From: Ferrimicrobium sp.
Lineage (GTDB): Bacteria; Actinomycetota; Acidimicrobiia; Acidimicrobiales; Acidimicrobiaceae
NCBI GenBank assembly: GCA_027365375.1
Contig: DAHXNM010000070.1
Span: forward strand, 1-16,879
DNA length: 16,879 nt
Reading direction: 5' to 3'
Shown: positions 1-7,190 of the stretch, in pieces
Numbering within the stretch: the first letter of the stretch is position 1
How the letters are laid out: the number at the start of each line of letters is the position of its first letter
Notes under the pieces: model-generated
The model's database searches: none
What the model was told of the DNA's origin: nothing
The model's input: the letters and a program-made list of their open reading frames with translations, nothing else
Position numbers and translations under genes: made by a program

Positions 1-239
1 TGAACATAAATGCTAAGCATACCAGCTGTTATACCCTGTTAAGGCCTATATAGCACTAGTAATATTCCTTAGGGCACTACATTCAAAAACCCCCCAACCC
101 CCTGACCAGGGAATCCTCTCGTTTCACCCCTCAAAGAGGGCTAAAACAGCGCAAATAAAGGCCAAATCAGACCCTACTAGGACCTGTTTTGGCCCAGTTT
201 TGGGGGGTCAATCGAAAGTTGGGTTAAGGTGGTCGATAG
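1..239. other. Non-coding leader upstream of the first gene
   Basis: No convincing gene is visible here. The stretch has C-runs at about 90-102 and a G-run at 202-207. A 9-bp inverted pair, ACCCCCCAA (89-97) and TTGGGGGGT (200-208), could bring the two ends of the region together in RNA or DNA. A small hairpin, CCCTC-AAA-GAGGG, sits at 128-140. TATATA at about 48-53 could be part of a promoter, but I see no matching -35 element. It may be a long 5' untranslated region for the gene at 240; that is inference. Confidence 0.4.
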
Positions 240-554
240 ATGATGGATGGTCAACGCCAACGCGAGGTCGTAAGTGCGCTAGAAAGAGCGCTGCGCGCGG
301 CGGTTGTCGGGAATGTGGAGCTAGTTCGCCGTGGAGCAGACTCCATTCGTGAACTCAACCAGCTTGCATTGTATGCGGAGCTTCCAGACACCCTTGACTT
401 GGTAGCAGATCGGTTGACGGCGAAGGATAACACTGGGGCTAAAGTAGCGGCTCTAAAGTTGCATGACTTGTTAGGTGGTGGCCCGTTCCTACCCTTGGTG
501 GATGAGCTGATTGCATCGCTATCGCCGGACCAAGTAGAGGCTCCCGAAGTTTAG
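240..554 (+). CDS. Small alpha-helical hypothetical protein (104 aa)
   Basis: I do not recognise this family. The protein is 104 residues, has no cysteine, no transmembrane segment and no signal peptide, and is predicted to be almost entirely amphipathic helix. Its basic/acidic pattern (ERALRAAVVGNVELVRRGAD) and a Gly-Gly-Gly turn near residues 79-81 suggest a soluble helical bundle. AAGGTGG at 226-232 lies 7 nt before the ATG at 240. A second in-frame ATG follows directly at 243 and could equally be used. The gene stands alone on the + strand and converges with the acetate transporter gene. It is called real because of the ribosome binding site and protein-like composition; the opposite-strand ORF at 251-433 has neither. 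Confidence 0.65.
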   Translation: MMDGQRQREVVSALERALRAAVVGNVELVRRGADSIRELNQLALYAELPDTLDLVADRLTAKDNTGAKVAALKLHDLLGGGPFLPLVDELIASLSPDQVEAPEV

Positions 555-676
555 GCTGAGCCTTTCCGTTCCTGTAATAGTTCGAATAGTTGACGCTTGG
601 TCGTTGCAGCTATTGTCGACGCTCGATGAGCTAGACGGCGTTGATGTTGTTGAGTATTGCTCTTGGCCGTGGACGG

Positions 677-711
677 CAATGGCCGGCACCCGTTAGGAGC
701 GCCGGCCATTG
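677..711. terminator. Perfect 11-bp stem-loop between convergent genes
   Basis: CAATGGCCGGC (677-687) is the exact reverse complement of GCCGGCCATTG (701-711), with a 13-nt loop. It sits between the convergent ends of the hypothetical gene (554) and the acetate transporter gene (762), which is where a bidirectional terminator would be expected. Neither side has a T-run, so it is not a canonical intrinsic terminator. It may work as a transcript-end stabiliser or a U-tract-less terminator, which is inference. Confidence 0.5.
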
Positions 712-761
712 TGGTTACGGATAGTGGGTGACCCACAACCGCAGCCAATCGGTTGCTGATA

Positions 762-1397
762 TTAGCGGTCCACCGGGGTCATTGGGGGATGGGAGGCCTG
801 GCCTGTTTGGGCTGGCGCCTTCGGTGTCAGTGGCCCTATCGGCAACAGGACACGTCCCCAGGTTGAGGTGATCGTCCCTGAAGCGGCGTGGTAGAAGCCA
901 AGAATCGCGAAGATGATCGTGGTCCAACCACCGGTCTCAGTCAGGCTGGTTGAGTTCATTCCTTGCCCTAGAGCGAGAAGGATGAAGGTTACTGTCAGCA
1001 GGAAGAGGATAATGGCTAGAACGACATCAGTCTTCAAAGAGGCTATGAAGAGGTAGAGCGAGATGATCGCAAACATCCACAAGAAGAGTGCAAATGCACT
1101 GCCAACGCTTGCCGGTGCGACTGTCTTGGCGTAGAACTGTAGGTAGAGTCCTACGATGATCCAGAATGGTCCGTATGATCCGAAGGCGACGGCACCAAAG
1201 GTGCTGCCACGAGCAATCTCAATGATGGCTGCAATAATCTGAACAAGGCCACCGAATAGGAAGGCGGTTGGAATGATGATTCCGACTGCAGTCCCATTTA
1301 TGAGGTGGGCGTTGATAATACCCAACATCAACGAGGTGGCCGAGAACGCGGTTACCGCCCAGTGGCCAGGATCCGCGAAAGTGTCTTTTGCTGACAT
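762..1397 (-). CDS. satP: Acetate uptake transporter, GPR1/FUN34/YaaH (SatP) family
   Basis: The 211-residue protein shows six hydrophobic segments (about residues 14-33, 38-60, 72-90, 98-118, 124-144 and 158-178) and the family motif FGSYGPFW at 72-79. Family members import acetate or succinate with protons across the cytoplasmic membrane. The N-terminal signature, normally NPAPLGL, reads DPGHWAV here (residues 9-15), a clear divergence at the substrate entrance. The Pro-rich C-terminal tail from about 187 is cytoplasmic or disordered. AAAGGA lies 7 nt before the ATG. The gene is downstream of and on the same strand as acetyl-CoA synthetase, which supports a role in acetate uptake, but a 432-bp gap suggests its own promoter. 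The family call is strong; substrate specificity is inferred. Confidence 0.88.
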   Translation of the reverse strand: MSAKDTFADPGHWAVTAFSATSLMLGIINAHLINGTAVGIIIPTAFLFGGLVQIIAAIIEIARGSTFGAVAFGSYGPFWIIVGLYLQFYAKTVAPASVGSAFALFLWMFAIISLYLFIASLKTDVVLAIILFLLTVTFILLALGQGMNSTSLTETGGWTTIIFAILGFYHAASGTITSTWGRVLLPIGPLTPKAPAQTGQASHPPMTPVDR

Positions 1398-1829
1398 ATA
1401 ATGTCCTTTCTTAACTTACATGCTGCTCTTCGTTACTGAACAACAGCGTGCTTGCGTTGGTATTGCTGACGCAACACCTCTGCGCTGAAATACCAATCTG
1501 TCTCGATTGTTGGTTGCTACCTCTAACTCCATGTTGGTTGATACCTAGTTCGATAGGCACCCTCCAGTCTGGTATCTAGCAGGTAGGCCGGGTGTAGTAG
1601 TGGATTGATCGCAAGATGGGCCGACCTTAATGGACGGTTGCCATGATTGCGAATTGCGTGTGCGCGAACTAACCGCACGCTGAATCCAGTTGGTTACCAT
1701 TGGTTCCATACCCCCTGTCGTTGGATCCATAGGTCAAAGGCTTAGTTGTGTCTATGACTTAGCTCATGTTGGCTGATGATGTTGCCACACCCCGTTGCTT
1801 GCGACTGCCTCTATGCCCCTCGTTGTTCG
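1398..1829. other. 432-bp gap between satP and acs with imperfect repeats
   Basis: I see no supported gene here; the short ORFs have no ribosome binding site or recognisable content. The stretch holds an 8-bp inverted repeat, TTGGTATT (1457-1464) and AATACCAA (1489-1496). It also holds a 15-bp direct repeat with one mismatch, TGTTGGTTGNTACCT (1508-1522 and 1532-1546), and a related pair of TTGG(T/A)TCCATA elements at about 1700-1732. GGCACCCTCCAGTCTGG at 1556-1572 recurs with one mismatch near 14891. This is probably the regulatory region of satP. A weak candidate promoter for satP is TTGTTC, 17 nt, TGTAAG on the - strand just upstream of the gene. Confidence 0.5.
1508..1546. repeat. 15-bp direct repeat with 24-bp period upstream of satP
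   Basis: TGTTGGTTGCTACCT (1508-1522) and TGTTGGTTGATACCT (1532-1546) differ at one base and are spaced by 24 bp. They lie 110-150 bp upstream of the satP start codon, beside the TTGGTATT/AATACCAA inverted repeat. Repeats at this position are typical of a transcription-factor binding array, but no factor can be named from sequence alone. Confidence 0.5.
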
Positions 1830-3809
1830 CTACTCTTCGGTCGAGGCTTTCATCGAGTTCGCGCGATCCGCGATCTCCTGTACGACATCGGCGTTCGCCA
1901 GTGTTGTGACGTCTCCCAGCTGGCGCTTTTCGGAGATATCGCGGAGGAGTCGGCGCATGATCTTGCCGGAGCGTGTCTTTGGAAGCTCCTCGGTGAACAC
2001 GATTGAGGCCGGTCGAGCTATCTTGCCGATCTTGTCAGCGACATGGTCTCGTAGCTCGAGGATCAGCGCTTCAGTTCCGATGATTCCAGAGCGCAGGGTG
2101 ACGAACGCTGCGATGGCTTGACCGGTGATCGGGTCGTTTCGCCCGATAACTGCAGCTTCGGCCACCGAGGGATGATCGACCAGAGCCGACTCGACCTCGA
2201 GGGTAGAGATCCGGTGGCCTGAGACGTTCATGACATCGTCAACTCGGCCCAGGAGCCAGTAGTATCCATCCTCATCGCGCTTGGCTCCATCGCCTGCGAA
2301 ATAGCGCCACAAGCCTTTGGCTGGCTCGGAGAATCGCGACCAGTAGGTGTCGACAAATCTATCAGGATCGCCATAGATCGTGCGTGCCATCGCTGGCCAT
2401 GGGTGGGTCAGGACGAGATAACCGCCTCCTCCGAGTGGAACTGACTTGCCGCTATCGTCGACAATGTCGGCGCCGATTCCCGGCAGTGGAATGGTAGCCG
2501 ATCCAGGTTTGGCCGCCGTAATGGCTGGAAGAGGCGAGATCATCATGTTGCCGGTCTCGGTTTGCCACCAGGTGTCAACCACTGGACAGCGATCGCCACC
2601 GATGACTTTTCGATACCACATCCACGCCTCGGGGTTGATAGGCTCGCCAACGGTGCCAATAATGCGCAACGACTCCATGTTGTGGCGATCAGGGAACTCG
2701 GTTCCCCACTTCATGAAGGTCCGGATCGAGGTCGGTGCTGTATATAGCTGAGTGACCTTGTATTTTTCGACGATCGACCAGTAGCGGTCTTTGTCGGGAT
2801 AGTCAGGGACGCCTTCGTAGAGCACGCTAGTAGCTCCGTTGGCGAGCGGACCATAGACGATGTAGCTGTGGCCAGTGACCCATCCAATGTCGGCAGTGCA
2901 CCAATAGACGTCCTCTGGGCGGAGGTCAAAGACCTCAGCGTGGGTTGTGGCAACGCCTACGAGGTATCCTCCGGTGGTATGAAGGATACCCTTTGGTCGT
3001 CCAGTTGTACCAGAGGTATAGAGGATGTACAGGGGGTCTTCACTCGAGGTCTCTGTCGCCTCCCGCTCGGCCGATTGGTTCTCAGTAAGCGCTGTGTAGC
3101 TAATGTCTCTCCCTGCTTGCATGGGAACCCCATTGCCGGTGCGCTCGACTACCACGACGTGTTCGATCGATGGCGTGTTCTCGAGTGCACGATCAGCGAA
3201 GGCTTTGAGTTCGACGAGCTGACCTTTGCGCCGAGATTGATCGCAAGTAATCAGCGCCTTAGCCTGGGCGTCGTTGATGCGGTCGGCGAGCGCATCCGGC
3301 GAGAAGCCTCCAAATACAACGGAGTGCACTGCGCCGATTCTCGCGCAAGCTAGCAACGCAATCGGAAATTCAGGCACCATCCCCATGTAGATGGCTACCC
3401 GGTCACCCTTGCTGACTCCGAGCGAACTCAAGCCGTTGGCGAGCTTGCAGACCTCGCTGAGAAGATCTCGATAGGTGAGGGTTCGAGTATCTCCTTCTTC
3501 TCCCTCAAAGTGATAGGCGACCTTGTCTGGCGTCGCGGCTACATGGCGGTCTAGGCAGCTCTCGGTGATATTGAGGGTCGCCCCCTCAAACCATTTTGCG
3601 AATGGTGGATTTGACCAATCGAGGACCTGATCCCACCGCCGCCGCCACAACACTCGTTCGGCCTGAGCGGCCCAGTAGGTCTCGTAGTCTTCGCCCTCCT
3701 GGTAGATTTGCGGCGAGTTAACTGCGGCGGTTTCACGCAGCTGCGCTGGAGGGTCGAACTTTCGTCCCTCAGAGAACAGTGCCTCAATTGTTGCGCCATC
3801 GTCGGCCAT
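1830..3809 (-). CDS. acs: Acetyl-CoA synthetase (AMP-forming)
   Basis: It activates acetate with ATP and CoA to acetyl-CoA via acetyl-AMP in the cytoplasm. The 659-residue length is normal for the family. Motifs in order: an N-terminal Acs-type region with YWAAQAERVLWRRRWD (45-60); the phosphate loop YTSGTTGRPKG (264-274); the acetate/adenylate region WCTADIGWVTGHSY (303-316); DTWWQTETG (412-420); the hinge GRVDDVMNVSGHR (521-533); and the C-terminal PKTRSGK with catalytic Lys616, the residue acetylated in homologues. All key residues are present. The ATG is preceded by a GGGGGAA-type ribosome binding site, and a TTGACA/TACCAT promoter lies about 70 bp upstream. The transporter downstream completes an acetate uptake and activation module. 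Propionate could be a secondary substrate. Confidence 0.96.
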   Translation of the reverse strand: MADDGATIEALFSEGRKFDPPAQLRETAAVNSPQIYQEGEDYETYWAAQAERVLWRRRWDQVLDWSNPPFAKWFEGATLNITESCLDRHVAATPDKVAYHFEGEEGDTRTLTYRDLLSEVCKLANGLSSLGVSKGDRVAIYMGMVPEFPIALLACARIGAVHSVVFGGFSPDALADRINDAQAKALITCDQSRRKGQLVELKAFADRALENTPSIEHVVVVERTGNGVPMQAGRDISYTALTENQSAEREATETSSEDPLYILYTSGTTGRPKGILHTTGGYLVGVATTHAEVFDLRPEDVYWCTADIGWVTGHSYIVYGPLANGATSVLYEGVPDYPDKDRYWSIVEKYKVTQLYTAPTSIRTFMKWGTEFPDRHNMESLRIIGTVGEPINPEAWMWYRKVIGGDRCPVVDTWWQTETGNMMISPLPAITAAKPGSATIPLPGIGADIVDDSGKSVPLGGGGYLVLTHPWPAMARTIYGDPDRFVDTYWSRFSEPAKGLWRYFAGDGAKRDEDGYYWLLGRVDDVMNVSGHRISTLEVESALVDHPSVAEAAVIGRNDPITGQAIAAFVTLRSGIIGTEALILELRDHVADKIGKIARPASIVFTEELPKTRSGKIMRRLLRDISEKRQLGDVTTLANADVVQEIADRANSMKASTEE

Positions 3810-3878
3810 TCTTCCCCCTTTTGTATCATCTAGTACTTCGTATGCTGCAGTTCATACAGCAAACGTGTATTGATACTG

Positions 3879-3907
3879 ATGGTAGTGCGTTGCGACGAGC
3901 TTGTCAA
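3879..3907 (-). promoter_or_regulatory. Predicted sigma-70-type promoter of acs
   Basis: On the - strand, TTGACA (3902-3907) is separated by 17 nt from TACCAT (3879-3884). The -35 box is perfect and the -10 box keeps four of six consensus bases. The predicted start lies roughly 60 nt upstream of the acs ATG. Between promoter and gene is a GTATG/CATAC inverted repeat around a CTGCAG core (3840-3857), a possible operator. Confidence 0.6.
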
Positions 3908-4234
3908 TTACACCTTGGGTTTTGGGGTGAGAACGACAGCTAGTTGAGCCGTGGTCTCGCTCCAACTGGGCGTTAGTCCGTTTCGCGTGATACGCGCATA
4001 GATCCATCGATCTATAATTGCAGTCGCAAATATAGTTACTCATCGTAGGAATTACTGTGGGTCGAAGTTACGAGTTTGTCATCGCGATATGAACGACTAG
4101 GTGCGAGGAGAGTTGCAAAAACTAGGAAAACACTGAGTCTTATCTCTTAGAAAGATAGCCAACAAGAAGATTGAACAACAGGTTGTCTACCTATTGGTGA
4201 TGCGTTGTGATGATAGCGAGCCGGTGGTCACCAG
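3908..4234. other. Gap between the phosphatase gene and the acs promoter
   Basis: No supported gene. A 63-codon - strand ORF (3852-4043) overlaps the acs promoter and looks spurious. A weak hairpin (TATCT at 4141-4145 with AGATA at 4153-4157) lies 80-95 bp beyond the stop of the phosphatase gene and might help end that transcript. It has no T-run after it. Confidence 0.35.
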
Positions 4235-5098
4235 TCAATGGGGGAGAACGGAGCTGAGATCTAGCGCTTCGAGGGCCGCGGTCAAGGACTCATTCTGAGT
4301 CGAGATATAGCTATGGATGTTGCGAGGATTGACGTGTGCGGCGAGCAGGTCAGGGCGAAGCGTCAAGAAGCGGGGTAGTGTTCGATATAGCGAGGAGAGG
4401 CGATAGTCTTCGAGTACATCGCGAGGAGAGACTCCTCGAGATAGCTGCCAAAGCGCAACGACGATTCCTGTTCGATCCTTGCCGGCCGTGCAGTGAACGA
4501 GAATCGGACGGTCGTGATCACGGTAGATCTCGAAGGCCGTCAATAGGTCTTGACTGTGCTGGGCAACCAGGTCAAGATACATAGCTCGCATCGCCTCGTC
4601 GTCGATGCGGTCGATCTTACCGCCGAGGAGCGCACCCGTTGCGTCGACGTGCCCGGCGAGATTGCCAACGATAGGGATCTGTACAATGCTGATGCTGCTC
4701 GGTGCCTTCGACGGTGCGAGACCAGACTCATCGCCATGGCGTAGATCTAGAATCATATCTATACCAAGAGCTTCGACGAGTTCCCAATCGCGTGAGCTGA
4801 GCTTGACTAGATTCTCGGATCGATAGTGTGTGCGCCACTCGACTAGATCGCCGTCGCCCGCTCTTCGCCCGCCTGCATCGCGAAAGTTAGTTGCTCCGTC
4901 CAAGGGTATTCTTCGATTAGCGATGAAGTAGTGGGTATCGTCGACATCGCACTCGACGACCGGGGCGATGGAGGCGCTATCTAGCTTTATCTCTGCGAGC
5001 GGCCCAATCGGGTGGAGCCCTAGCTTCGATCCGAGCGAAGCGGCAACGAGGAGGTGGTGGTGGTCTTGGCTTAAGTGTGCATCGACAGGAGTATTCAC
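4235..5098 (-). CDS. Tyrosine-protein phosphatase, PtpB-like (Y_phosphatase3) family
   Basis: The 287-residue protein carries the phosphatase signature VHCTAGKDRTG, with nucleophile Cys203 and Arg209, preceded by the family's N-terminal block of GATNFRDAGGRR (68-79), WRTHYRSENL and ILDLRHGDE. This matches the atypical Tyr/Ser phosphatases related to mycobacterial PtpB, which also hydrolyse phosphoinositides in some species. No signal peptide or membrane segment is seen. The GTG at 5098 is chosen because an in-frame TAA lies just upstream and no other ATG/GTG/TTG start occurs before the conserved block. Its ribosome binding site is poorly spaced. It follows the TadG-like gene by 53 bp on the same strand, so it is probably cotranscribed with the pilin unit. 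The family is clear; the physiological substrate is unknown. Confidence 0.88.
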   Translation of the reverse strand: MNTPVDAHLSQDHHHLLVAASLGSKLGLHPIGPLAEIKLDSASIAPVVECDVDDTHYFIANRRIPLDGATNFRDAGGRRAGDGDLVEWRTHYRSENLVKLSSRDWELVEALGIDMILDLRHGDESGLAPSKAPSSISIVQIPIVGNLAGHVDATGALLGGKIDRIDDEAMRAMYLDLVAQHSQDLLTAFEIYRDHDRPILVHCTAGKDRTGIVVALWQLSRGVSPRDVLEDYRLSSLYRTLPRFLTLRPDLLAAHVNPRNIHSYISTQNESLTAALEALDLSSVLPH

Positions 5099-5151
5099 TC
5101 CGCCAGCTTAGCGCCGGAGTTGGTGAGTTCTGATTTGAAGCAGAGTGGTGG

Positions 5152-5607
5152 CTACTCGTTGGTGCGGGCGATCGGTGTCGACGGTACTGCACTAGCGGTA
5201 GCAGATGCCGTGATGGTGCCCTGGTCAAGATGGATAATACTGAGCAGAGGAGTTCGTTGAGGCTGCGTCAGCCTAACGGTCAGACTGAGTGCTGCGGGGT
5301 AGGAGACGAGGATGCTTGTATTAGTCGATGTCTCCTGGTAGACGCACCTAGTCACATCCTGCTGGGCGGTCGATGGCGACAGAGTTAGTACACCTCGCGA
5401 ATAGTACGACGATGGGTCAAGGGCTCGCGTCCCTTGTATCGCACAGGCCTCGGCCACCTGGGTGAGTTGGTTTTGGGCAAGATAGAGCGAGGCAGCGTTG
5501 ATGGCCAAGGTGATCAGCATTACCACCACCAGAGCGATCAACGGTAGGAGTATTAACGCCGAGCCGGAGTCAGGATTAGTTCTAGTTGCCCTGGGCGATG
5601 GCTGCAC
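5152..5607 (-). CDS. TadG-like pilus-locus protein with N-terminal membrane anchor
   Basis: The 151-residue protein has a short basic/polar N-terminus, then a Gly-Ser followed by a long hydrophobic helix (about residues 17-42). A helix ending in LYLAQNQLTQVAEACAIQGT follows, the usual layout of the TadE/TadG and Flp-assembly families (here A-A-S-L-Y-L-A-Q...A-E-A-C-A). The remainder is a small beta-rich, Thr/Ser-rich domain expected outside the membrane. It lacks the large von Willebrand domain of some TadG proteins. The start is a GTG that overlaps the end of the upstream TadE-like gene by 26 bp, which indicates translational coupling. It would be a minor component of the Tad/Flp pilus system. 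The role is inferred from family layout and neighbours. Confidence 0.72.
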   Translation of the reverse strand: MQPSPRATRTNPDSGSALILLPLIALVVVMLITLAINAASLYLAQNQLTQVAEACAIQGTRALDPSSYYSRGVLTLSPSTAQQDVTRCVYQETSTNTSILVSYPAALSLTVRLTQPQRTPLLSIIHLDQGTITASATASAVPSTPIARTNE

Positions 5608-6037
5608 AGTTGATCCCTTCGCTGTCAGGGTTTCGATACCCGCCTATCGCAATGGTTGCCGAGCCGGTCACTCGGTAGCTACTGATGGAGGGTCCAAGGA
5701 GGGCAAGGCCGGGAAGAGTGGTCTGGGTGCTAAGAATTAGTCGGTTGACGCTGCAGCCACGGAGCGAACCATGTAGCGAGACGCTCACGGCTTCGCCATC
5801 GATGTTGAGTAGAGATGGAGGGAGCTGTCCTTGTATGGTCGCAGCTCGCAGAAGGTTCCAGGCACGTTGGTTGAGTTCTTGTTTTAGGGCTACGATCCGC
5901 ACTGTTCCGATCACGAATGGAATGAGCACGACGAGAACGAGAACGCTGGCAAAGATGAGCGTGATCAGGTCTATGAAGCCGTCCGCTCTTTCCGTTGGCG
6001 GAAGACCTTGTTGATTAGTTGACCACAGCGGAGGCAT
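5582..6037 (-). CDS. TadE-like small membrane-anchored pilus protein
   Basis: From the ATG at 6037 the product is 151 residues. About 20 polar residues precede the GF-IDLITLIFASVLVLV hydrophobic helix, followed by a helix of the type R-I-V-A-L-K-Q-E-L-N-Q-R-A and a beta-rich C-terminal domain with two cysteines (SLRGCSVNR and INCAA) that could form a disulfide outside the cell. The open frame extends to 6142, but that would overlap the upstream gene by 128 bp; the 6037 start overlaps it by 23 bp, as its neighbours do. No strong ribosome binding site precedes 6037, so translation may be coupled. It is a probable TadE-type minor pilin; sequence similarity is too loose to be more specific. Confidence 0.65.
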   Translation of the reverse strand: MPPLWSTNQQGLPPTERADGFIDLITLIFASVLVLVVLIPFVIGTVRIVALKQELNQRAWNLLRAATIQGQLPPSLLNIDGEAVSVSLHGSLRGCSVNRLILSTQTTLPGLALLGPSISSYRVTGSATIAIGGYRNPDSEGINCAAIAQGN

Positions 6038-6422
6038 GTGCCACAATCGAGCTGCTAGCGACCAAGATGGCGGTGGGGTGGCTGAGTGTGAGCTGTACCG
6101 TTTGTCCATGAATATACCAGCTAATGTCTCCTTGATGAACACCTTTTATCCCCGAGGCATAGATGGATGAATCAGCGGTTTTGATCGCATATGCTGCTCC
6201 ATTCGTGAGGTCGCTTGCTGCCAGAACGGCGGCATGATCGGCGAGCGCATTGAGTTGAATCCAGAGGATGATTGCAGTCACTGATTGCACGGTTATGATG
6301 AGCAGGATAAGGCCAACTGTTCCGGCAATGAGCGTGGTAATAAGTGAAGAACCAGAGCTATCGTTCGCGCCATGTAACCCAATGTTTCTGCGACTGGACA
6401 CCGATTCGGCCCTCAGCGTCAC
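6015..6422 (-). CDS. TadE-like / minor pilin protein
   Basis: The 135-residue protein has a basic N-terminus (SSRRN), then GSSLITTLIAGTVGLILLIITVQ as a single hydrophobic helix (cut at this point because the helix continues). Residues typical of the TadE group follow (LNALADHAAVLAASDL), and then a short Ser/Thr-rich outer domain. The GTG at 6422 is used here. A GTG at 6401 with GAGGG 8 nt upstream is a good alternative and would give 128 residues. It lies 82 bp downstream of the pilin-like gene and overlaps the next gene. It is probably an inner-membrane-anchored pilus component; function is inferred from position and topology. Confidence 0.65.
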   Translation of the reverse strand: MTLRAESVSSRRNIGLHGANDSSGSSLITTLIAGTVGLILLIITVQSVTAIILWIQLNALADHAAVLAASDLTNGAAYAIKTADSSIYASGIKGVHQGDISWYIHGQTVQLTLSHPTAILVASSSIVAHASAVVN

Positions 6423-6504
6423 TTCTTACCGGGCTCGGGCGCTATGGCGGATATGGTTGACACCCATCGTCGATAGCACCATTGGGAGCGAGCAAAGAGC
6501 CAGC

Positions 6505-6789
6505 TCATTGACCTATCTTTGCGACCTGGGTCGAGATCGAGCTCGTCGCATTGGACATGATGAGCTTGAACGCGACCCAGAGTCCCACCGCGAGGAACGC
6601 CATGATCATTACTACGATGGCGGTTGAGATGACACCTTCGCCTGCCTCATCCCCCAAACCGCCTATGTGGCTGAGTTGGGCATACACAAAATCGCGCAGG
6701 GAGCCAAAGGCAAACATCAGGGTCATGATACACCGATTCACCGCAAAACGAATGATCGACGACACTCGAGCTAACTTCCATGTCAGCAT
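6505..6789 (-). CDS. Flp-type pilin-like small membrane protein
   Basis: The 94-residue product has an amphipathic N-terminal stretch and then GLGDEAGEGVIST (44-56) leading into one long hydrophobic helix (about 55-78) and a short polar tail. This is the layout of actinobacterial Flp/Tad pilins, with a Gly followed by an acidic residue at +5 (Gly46/Glu51) as in prepilin processing sites. The processing site is a guess. The start at 6789 is firm: AAGGAAGGAG lies 7 nt upstream, whereas the longer open frame to 6846 would begin inside the -35 box of the promoter. It is first in the unit that also encodes the TadE/TadG-like proteins, and its strong promoter and ribosome binding site fit an abundant structural subunit. 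Confidence 0.65.
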   Translation of the reverse strand: MLTWKLARVSSIIRFAVNRCIMTLMFAFGSLRDFVYAQLSHIGGLGDEAGEGVISTAIVVMIMAFLAVGLWVAFKLIMSNATSSISTQVAKIGQ

Positions 6790-6795
6790 AGAATT

Positions 6796-6805
6796 CTCCT
6801 TCCTT
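6796..6805 (-). promoter_or_regulatory. Strong ribosome binding site deciding the pilin-like start
   Basis: On the - strand this reads AAGGAAGGAG, 6-7 nt before the ATG at 6789. It excludes the longer frame that begins at 6846. Confidence 0.75.
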
Positions 6806-6817
6806 GGATTGAAAGAT

Positions 6818-6846
6818 ATCTTAGCGTCTGTGCTGGCATATGTCAA
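6818..6846 (-). promoter_or_regulatory. Near-consensus sigma-70-type promoter of the pilin unit
   Basis: On the - strand TTGACA (6841-6846) is followed after exactly 17 nt by TAAGAT (6818-6823). Transcription would begin close to 6811, giving a leader of only about 20-25 nt before the pilin-like ATG. It is the best promoter match in the window, in keeping with high expression of a structural pilin. Confidence 0.8.
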
Positions 6847-7073
6847 TGCAGGAATCGAAAAAGTTAACTAATCATTGATACATCGACCGCTGATGCGATT
6901 GTGCGAATCTCGGCTCGAATTATCCCTGAAATTCAACGAGGTTAGTATGGCCATCTCTTCGCGGCTCTCAATCGAATCGATCGCAGTTGGTATGTGACTT
7001 TGACCGATGGTTGTTAGATCGTGTGAATGTAGTGCGAACGCCGTGTGAATCTAGATGTCGTTCTGGGGAGCTG
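6847..7073. other. Gap between the pilin promoter and a small Cys-rich ORF
   Basis: No gene is supported in this part. On the + strand TTGACC (7000-7005), 17 nt, GTGAAT (7023-7028) is a weak candidate promoter for the cysteine-rich ORF at 7074. The region is divergent from the pilin promoter. Confidence 0.35.
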
Positions 7074-7190
7074 ATGGCAATCACGCAGATATGTGTCGGG
7101 TGTGCCAACCAACGCTGGGCCTGGGGAGTCGAGTGCTGTGGCCATGGAGGTCGCTGCGAATGCTACGGGTCGGGCCCTGATTTTTGTTAG
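7074..7190 (+). CDS. Possible cysteine-rich microprotein (38 aa)
   Basis: From the ATG at 7074 the ORF encodes 38 residues with seven cysteines: CVGC (7-10), ECCGH (20-24), CEC (28-30) and a C-terminal Cys38. The pattern Cx2C-x10-CC-x5-CxC with His24 could bind zinc as a small knuckle. GGGGAG lies a few nt before the ATG, at a slightly short spacing. The frame stays open upstream to 6987, but only the part after 7074 has this composition. The ORF is antisense-adjacent to the iminopeptidase gene: its stop overlaps that gene's stop by 4 bp, a convergent arrangement. I do not recognise the family. Chance is possible at this length. Confidence 0.4.
   Translation: MAITQICVGCANQRWAWGVECCGHGGRCECYGSGPDFC

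Noticed and set aside
2868..3353. 161-codon + strand open frame
   Set aside because: It is antisense to acs, whose catalytic motifs are complete. No ribosome binding site or family pattern is seen.
3852..4043. 63-codon - strand open frame upstream of acs
   Set aside because: It overlaps the predicted acs promoter and has no protein-like pattern.
6790..6846. Longer start for the pilin-like gene
   Set aside because: It would begin within the -35 box of the promoter; the ATG at 6789 has the ribosome binding site.
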